DNA of 16,411 nt from Candidatus Scybalocola fimicaballi (GTDB taxonomy: Bacteria; Bacteroidota; Bacteroidia; Bacteroidales; Paludibacteraceae). Positions 12,731-16,411 of this stretch are shown piece after piece (positions within the stretch are counted from its first letter, which is position 1; each line of letters begins with the position of its first letter). The notes under the pieces are model-generated. The model worked only from the letters and a program-made list of their open reading frames with translations. It did no database searches and was not told the DNA's origin. The position numbers and the translations under genes were made by a program. The stretch is taken from positions 13,518 through 29,928 of the forward strand of contig DCIP01000121.1 in NCBI GenBank assembly GCA_002317115.1. The letters are read 5' to 3'.

Positions 12731-15085
12731 CTACCAGCGATTGCTGCTTCCTGAGCTTAGTTGAGTCAACGATCCTGAAGAGATTGTTGTCTTCTCCTTA
12801 TACTGATTTTCAAACAAATCAAAGTCGACGTTGGATGTTGTAGTATAGAATGTGTATCCATTCAACGATGATCCGTATGCGAAAATGATTTTCGACAACG
12901 CCACTGGCACCTTGCACGCCGCAATCACATCTCCTGATGAGTTTGCAACACACAATGTAGCTCCTGCAGTCACTGAACATGACGTGTTAGTGATTGAGTT
13001 TGCGCATGTTGGCTTCACATCCTGGTTCCACATTCCTGCGCTGCTTGGCCCAAGAACCAACAATGTACCACCTGTATGCTTCTGATAACAGCTGTTGCCA
13101 TCTCCGGCATCGATTGGTGATGATCCGCACGCAATCACAAGGCCTCCAGTCATCTCAATGCTTCCGTTTGAGTCCAAGCAATCGTGGTCTCCTGATGATG
13201 AGCAAGCCCACATCTGTCCGCCTGTGATTCTCAACATTCCTGTATTGTCTGTTGTCACGTTCAAGCAGTCGTCTGTTGTTGTGATGTGGAGATAACCTCC
13301 GTTGATATAGATATTAGAGCCTTCAAGTCCTTCATAAGCGCTCTTCACTCTGATAGTTCCATCGTTGATTGTCAAATCTCCCTCAGCATGAATTGCGTCA
13401 TCAGATGTGTCGACGGTAAGATTTCCTCCATCGACCACCATCTTGACATTGGCGTGGAATGCGTCATCCTTGGCATCCACAACGATTGTTCCGCTGTTGA
13501 CTGTGATATTTTCTCCGACGAATGCTTTAGGATTTCCTGCGTATTTATTTGAGTTTCCATCACTCATTCCTCCTCCAAAACCACCAGGTCGGTTGCTTGA
13601 TGAAGATGACGAAGAAGAAGATGTAGCAGTTCCATTAGTTGTGACGTTAATTGTCAAAACTGAATTGTCAGCATTCTTTGCTCCAATTTCCAAATCACTG
13701 TCGGCTTTAACACCCTTCGCACCGTTTGAAGTTGTCAAAGTGATTTCTCCTGCAGTCAAATAAACATTATTACCCTTGATACAACGGCCTTCAGTATAGT
13801 CAGTAGAAGTTTTGGAAGACGAGCCTCCAAATCCACCACCCCAACCGCCAAATCCACCAGTATTACCTGTAGACGTAGAGGTTGTGGCACCAGTATAGTA
13901 GCCACCATCATTGGTAATCTTCACCACTCCTCCCTTAATACTAACGTCGCCATCAGCAGTGATTCCTTTCGACGCAATTGCATTTTTGCCAAGTGTCAAG
14001 TCGATTTTACCATTGCTCATCACAACTCCCTTATCTGTCTTGATGGCAGCAGAATATGAGGTGTCACCGTCGGCAATAAGAGAAGTGCCATCGATACTCA
14101 TGATTATCTCACCACCAGCAATTTCAACATCCGCAAGAGATGTTTTCATTCCCTTTGCTGCGGCTCCAGTCATAGTGATATCAACCTTTCCTCCTTTCAC
14201 CACGATTGATGAATCTGATTTCAAAGACTTCACGTCGTCAGCAGACGAATTGAAAACAAAATCTCCGTTTTCAATCAAGATTGATTCTGAAGCGTCGACA
14301 CCATCGCCAGACACTCCAGAGATATTCAATTTGCCTCCGTACATCTGCAAGCCATCACTATTCAAGCCATCGCCTGCAGCAGAAGTGATATTGACAGTAC
14401 CGGCATAAAATTCCGTCTTCTTTGAAGAATTAATTGCATGCTTTGTGTTTCCGGATATGCTAAGTTCACCGTCGCCACCCAATTCACCAAATTTCAACTT
14501 CGACTTTGCATAGATGCATCCTTTATATGAGGAAGCCTGAGCATCGGAAAGATTAGACGAGCCCTTCAACTCCACATTAGTGGCATACGATTCACCATCA
14601 GAACCAAGATTGATCACGATTGGCGACGACGACTTGCTCGACAACGAAAGATTGTCCATCACAAGAGTAAAGGCTCTGTCGGGAGTGATTGAGAAGGATC
14701 CGTCAGTGGAAGATCCTGAAAGGTAATAAACTACACTCTTTTTATCCTGTGCCGACGTGAATGTAACGTTAGCACCGTCAACAGAGTACGAAATCTTGTC
14801 ATATATATAATCATTGACAGTGACCTTATCACCGTCGAAAGTGACAAAAATAGTATCAGACTTGCTCGCATCCAATGAAAAATCAGCATACGAGATTTCC
14901 GGCACATTGATTTCTTTGTCGACATTGCCAGATATATGCATCACACCGTCGACAAACTTAATAAGGCTGATATCCTCAATATTAAAAGATTCAGATGAAC
15001 CATCAAGATAGATATTCATCTTGTCCTGGGCAAACGACATTAAAGCAGCGAGTGAAGCTGCTGACAAAATCAAACGTTTTTTCAT
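12731..15085 (-). CDS. Secreted beta-helix carbohydrate-binding protein (DUF4353 / Cthe_2159-type)
   Basis: The protein has 784 aa. A signal peptide (1-19, cut before Gln20) is followed by a short module with NIEDISLIKF (35-44), then a long ladder of 22- to 23-residue repeats typical of a right-handed parallel beta-helix. Examples are GDGLNSDGLQMYGGKLNISG (238-257), the next coils to about 315, and the acidic DDAFHA, DDAIHA and DDCLNV turns (540-610), which look like calcium sites. This pattern is that of DUF4353, whose member Cthe_2159 of Clostridium thermocellum binds cellulose and pectin-like acidic sugars. Low-complexity inserts interrupt the helix: a Gly/Trp-rich stretch (409-421), nine serines in a row (489-497) and a second Gly-rich stretch (501-506). 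No T9SS domain is visible at the C-terminus (QLSSGSSNRW), unlike its partner gene, with which it overlaps by 4 nt (ATGA). A surface polysaccharide-binding role is likely; enzymatic activity is not evident. Confidence 0.85.
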   Translation of the reverse strand: MKKRLILSAASLAALMSFAQDKMNIYLDGSSESFNIEDISLIKFVDGVMHISGNVDKEINVPEISYADFSLDASKSDTIFVTFDGDKVTVNDYIYDKISYSVDGANVTFTSAQDKKSVVYYLSGSSTDGSFSITPDRAFTLVMDNLSLSSKSSSPIVINLGSDGESYATNVELKGSSNLSDAQASSYKGCIYAKSKLKFGELGGDGELSISGNTKHAINSSKKTEFYAGTVNITSAAGDGLNSDGLQMYGGKLNISGVSGDGVDASESILIENGDFVFNSSADDVKSLKSDSSIVVKGGKVDITMTGAAAKGMKTSLADVEIAGGEIIMSIDGTSLIADGDTSYSAAIKTDKGVVMSNGKIDLTLGKNAIASKGITADGDVSIKGGVVKITNDGGYYTGATTSTSTGNTGGFGGWGGGFGGSSSKTSTDYTEGRCIKGNNVYLTAGEITLTTSNGAKGVKADSDLEIGAKNADNSVLTINVTTNGTATSSSSSSSSSNRPGGFGGGMSDGNSNKYAGNPKAFVGENITVNSGTIVVDAKDDAFHANVKMVVDGGNLTVDTSDDAIHAEGDLTINDGTIRVKSAYEGLEGSNIYINGGYLHITTTDDCLNVTTDNTGMLRITGGQMWACSSSGDHDCLDSNGSIEMTGGLVIACGSSPIDAGDGNSCYQKHTGGTLLVLGPSSAGMWNQDVKPTCANSITNTSCSVTAGATLCVANSSGDVIAACKVPVALSKIIFAYGSSLNGYTFYTTTSNVDFDLFENQYKEKTTISSGSLTQLSSGSSNRW

Positions 15086-15555
15086 AGCTTCTCAATTTTA
15101 AGTGTTGAACCTCCGATTTTCACCCAATAGATGCCAGCAGCCAAACCACGGACATCAATCTCACCTTTCTGCGACACCTTCTGGGATAGCATTACCCTAC
15201 CGTCGGCAGAAAGAATCAAAACATCCTCAGTTCCGTCGACCTCAACCATAAGGATTTCAGCCACCGGATTAGGATAGACACTCAACTTCTCATCCGAAAT
15301 CTGGTTGACATCAGAGACCTCCACATTAGAGAAGCTCAATTTCTCAACATCCTTAAGATCAATCTTCTGGATTTCATCAGTTCCATTTTTCTGGATTAAC
15401 ATACTACGGTTGGAGAAAGACACTCCTCCCGTCTCATCAAGCGTGAACGATTTTTCTTCACCGCTTTTCAATTCCGTCTTCACCGTCGTGACTGTTTTCG
15501 CAGACAAGCCACAGCAGAGAATACAGAATACTGCAATTAAATTAAACTTACCCAT
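15082..15555 (-). CDS. Small secreted protein with T9SS type A sorting domain
   Basis: The protein has 157 aa. The signal peptide is residues 1-19 (AVFCILCCGLSA core). The middle part (about 25-78) is a short beta-rich segment ending in KIDLKDVEKLSFSN. The rest (about 90-157) is a complete type A T9SS domain: LSVYPNPVAEILMVEV, LILSADGRVMLSQ, and GLAAGIYWVKIGG ending in LKIEKL. The protein is thus little more than a signal peptide, a short linker and a sorting tag. Its stop overlaps the start of the beta-helix gene by 4 nt, so the two are translationally coupled and probably work together. It could anchor or escort its partner, or be a small surface protein in its own right. Its promoter is at 15597-15628. 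Confidence 0.85.
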   Translation of the reverse strand: MGKFNLIAVFCILCCGLSAKTVTTVKTELKSGEEKSFTLDETGGVSFSNRSMLIQKNGTDEIQKIDLKDVEKLSFSNVEVSDVNQISDEKLSVYPNPVAEILMVEVDGTEDVLILSADGRVMLSQKVSQKGEIDVRGLAAGIYWVKIGGSTLKIEKL

Positions 15556-15596
15556 AAACCTACCTATTATAAATAAAAATGTCAGATTGATTGCGT

Positions 15597-15628
15597 CAAA
15601 ACTAAAAAAGAAAAATCAAAACGCCAAC
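15597..15628 (-). promoter_or_regulatory. Bacteroidota-type promoter of the sorting-protein / beta-helix unit
   Basis: On the minus strand TAGTTTTG (15604-15597) matches TAnnTTTG, and GTTG (15628-15625) lies 20 bases upstream, as expected for the -33 box. The leader would be about 35 nt. The remaining divergent spacer (15629-15799) is AT-rich, and I see no further gene or RNA in it. Confidence 0.6.
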
Positions 15629-15799
15629 ACTATAAAACACGTTTGGTACATAAATCAATTCTTTTTTGTACTTTTCCCCTATTCAAAAGAGCCATACATC
15701 AAACACAATCCAGCGAGAACACGTCATTTACAAATGCGTAAAAACTGGCAAAAGCATAAAAATTGAGAGATTGACACTCATTCATAAACAATAAATTAT

Positions 15800-15807
15800 T
15801 ATCTTTG
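15800..15807 (+). promoter_or_regulatory. Bacteroidota -7 box of the glycyl-tRNA synthetase gene
   Basis: TATCTTTG is a perfect TAnnTTTG match 39 nt before the ATG. The nearest TTG (15771-15773) is spaced 26 bases away, so the -33 element is weak or absent. The leader after it is very A/T-rich, as is common in this phylum. Confidence 0.55.
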
Positions 15808-15846
15808 CCCGGTAAAACGATAAAATTTTAAAACAATATAAAGATT

Positions 15847-16411
15847 ATGGCTTCACAGGAAGATGCATTCAAAGCATTAGTTTCGCACTGTAAGGAGTAC
15901 GGATTTGTATTCCCATCAAGTGAGATTTATGGAGGTTTGGCAGCTGTTTACGACTACGGTCAGAACGGTGTAGAGTTGAAGAACAACATCAAGAAATACT
16001 GGTGGGACAGCATGACATTGCTACACCAGAATATTGTAGGTATCGATGCTGCAATCTTTATGGAGCCAACTACATGGAAGGCTTCTGGTCACGTTGACGC
16101 ATTCAACGACCCATTGATTGACAACCGTGATTCAAAGAAGAGATATAGAGCTGACGTTCTAATCGAGGATCAGATCGCTAAATACGAGGATAAAATCAAC
16201 AAGGAAGTTGAAAAGGCAGCCAAGAAGTTTGGTGACGCTTTCGACAAGGAGCAGTTCCTTTCAACTAACCCACGCGTTAAGGAGTACACAGAGAAGAAGG
16301 ATGCTCTTCACGAGCGTTTCGCTAAGGCACTTAACGACAACAACCTTGACGAGCTAAAGCAGATCATCCTTGACGAGGAGATCGTTTGTCCTATCTCAGG
16401 AACAAGAAACT
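15847..16411 (+). CDS. glyQS: Glycyl-tRNA synthetase, N-terminal part (runs off the right edge)
   Basis: The first 188 codons are present, starting at ATG with MASQEDAFKALVSHCKEYGF. This is the class II, single-chain (alpha2, eukaryote/archaea-like) form of glycyl-tRNA synthetase, also called glyS, used in Bacteroidota instead of the alpha2-beta2 type. Supporting signatures are FVFPSSEIYGGLAAVYDYG, where the family has a conserved (F)PS-EIYGG-G--YDYGP-G segment, ELKNNIKKYWW, and WKASGHVDAFNDPLID, the SGHV motif of motif 2 surroundings. A charged helical insertion follows (about 115-185). The codons are strongly biased (Lys AAG, Asn AAC), as expected for a highly expressed housekeeping gene. 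It is divergent from, and functionally unrelated to, the secreted-protein units on its left. Confidence 0.96.
   Translation, partial: MASQEDAFKALVSHCKEYGFVFPSSEIYGGLAAVYDYGQNGVELKNNIKKYWWDSMTLLHQNIVGIDAAIFMEPTTWKASGHVDAFNDPLIDNRDSKKRYRADVLIEDQIAKYEDKINKEVEKAAKKFGDAFDKEQFLSTNPRVKEYTEKKDALHERFAKALNDNNLDELKQIILDEEIVCPISGTRN

Noticed and set aside
13200..14400. Possible tandem DNA repeats or CRISPR-like periodicity in the beta-helix gene
   Set aside because: The periodicity is at the protein level (22-23 residues per coil) with poor DNA identity between units, as expected for a beta-helix rather than a repeat array.
13911..14408. Plus-strand open frame of 165 codons opposite the beta-helix gene
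   Set aside because: The hydrophobic, Pro/Ser/Ile-rich translation is what results from reading the opposite strand of a repetitive Ser/Gly/Asp-rich gene. There is no start-site context or homology to support it.
1..16411. tRNA, rRNA, CRISPR or transposase genes
   Set aside because: No tRNA cloverleaf signatures, rRNA blocks, regular spaced repeats or transposase motifs were seen on either strand. The only mobile-like item is the non-coding element at 5243-5367.

Overview
The window looks like chromosomal DNA of an anaerobic Bacteroidota of the order Bacteroidales, probably Prevotella-like from a gut or rumen. The grounds are: TonB-dependent receptors, C-terminal sorting domains of the type IX secretion system (T9SS), AT-rich leaders without strong Shine-Dalgarno sites, and promoters with the Bacteroidota -7 box TAnnTTTG. 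The genus is an inference.

Region 1 (1-8924, minus strand) is a vitamin B12/corrinoid operon read right to left. A promoter (about 8894-8924) drives a cobalamin riboswitch (about 8721-8887) with a readable expression platform (8688-8704). Then come a BtuB-type receptor (6471-8678), a CbiK-family chelatase lipoprotein (5378-6481), a BtuF-like corrinoid-binding lipoprotein (4036-5169), a PduO-type ATP:cob(I)alamin adenosyltransferase (3473-4036), a second BtuB-like receptor (1419-3458) and a fused CobJ/CbiH-CbiC corrin-ring enzyme (11-1417). Another gene probably starts at the left edge. All junctions are tight or overlapping except the one between cbiK and btuF, which holds a repeat-like element with inverted ends and a strong hairpin. 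The operon combines outer-membrane capture, periplasmic hand-over, adenosylation and part of ring synthesis. No ABC permease or ATPase is in view.

The gene-free stretch 8679-9040 is fully occupied by the expression platform, riboswitch, promoter and the terminator of the next unit.

Region 2 (8973-15628, minus strand) encodes secreted carbohydrate-active or surface proteins in two units. The right-hand unit is a small T9SS-sorted protein (15082-15555) overlapping by 4 nt a large DUF4353/Cthe_2159-type beta-helix protein (12731-15085), with a promoter at 15597-15628 and a terminator at 12676-12706. The left-hand unit is a GH5-CBM6-T9SS endoglucanase-type enzyme (10567-12501), with its own -7 box at 12597-12604, followed by an unrecognised secreted protein (9041-10480) and a strong terminator (8973-9005).

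Region 3 (15800-16411, plus strand) holds a promoter and the first 188 codons of glycyl-tRNA synthetase, divergent from region 2.

The most interesting content is the CbiK-family protein. It is a lipoprotein with an acidic, surface-export-like sequence after its cysteine, and it sits between BtuB and BtuF under riboswitch control. It looks more like part of a corrinoid or metal-tetrapyrrole capture system than a cytoplasmic cobalt chelatase.
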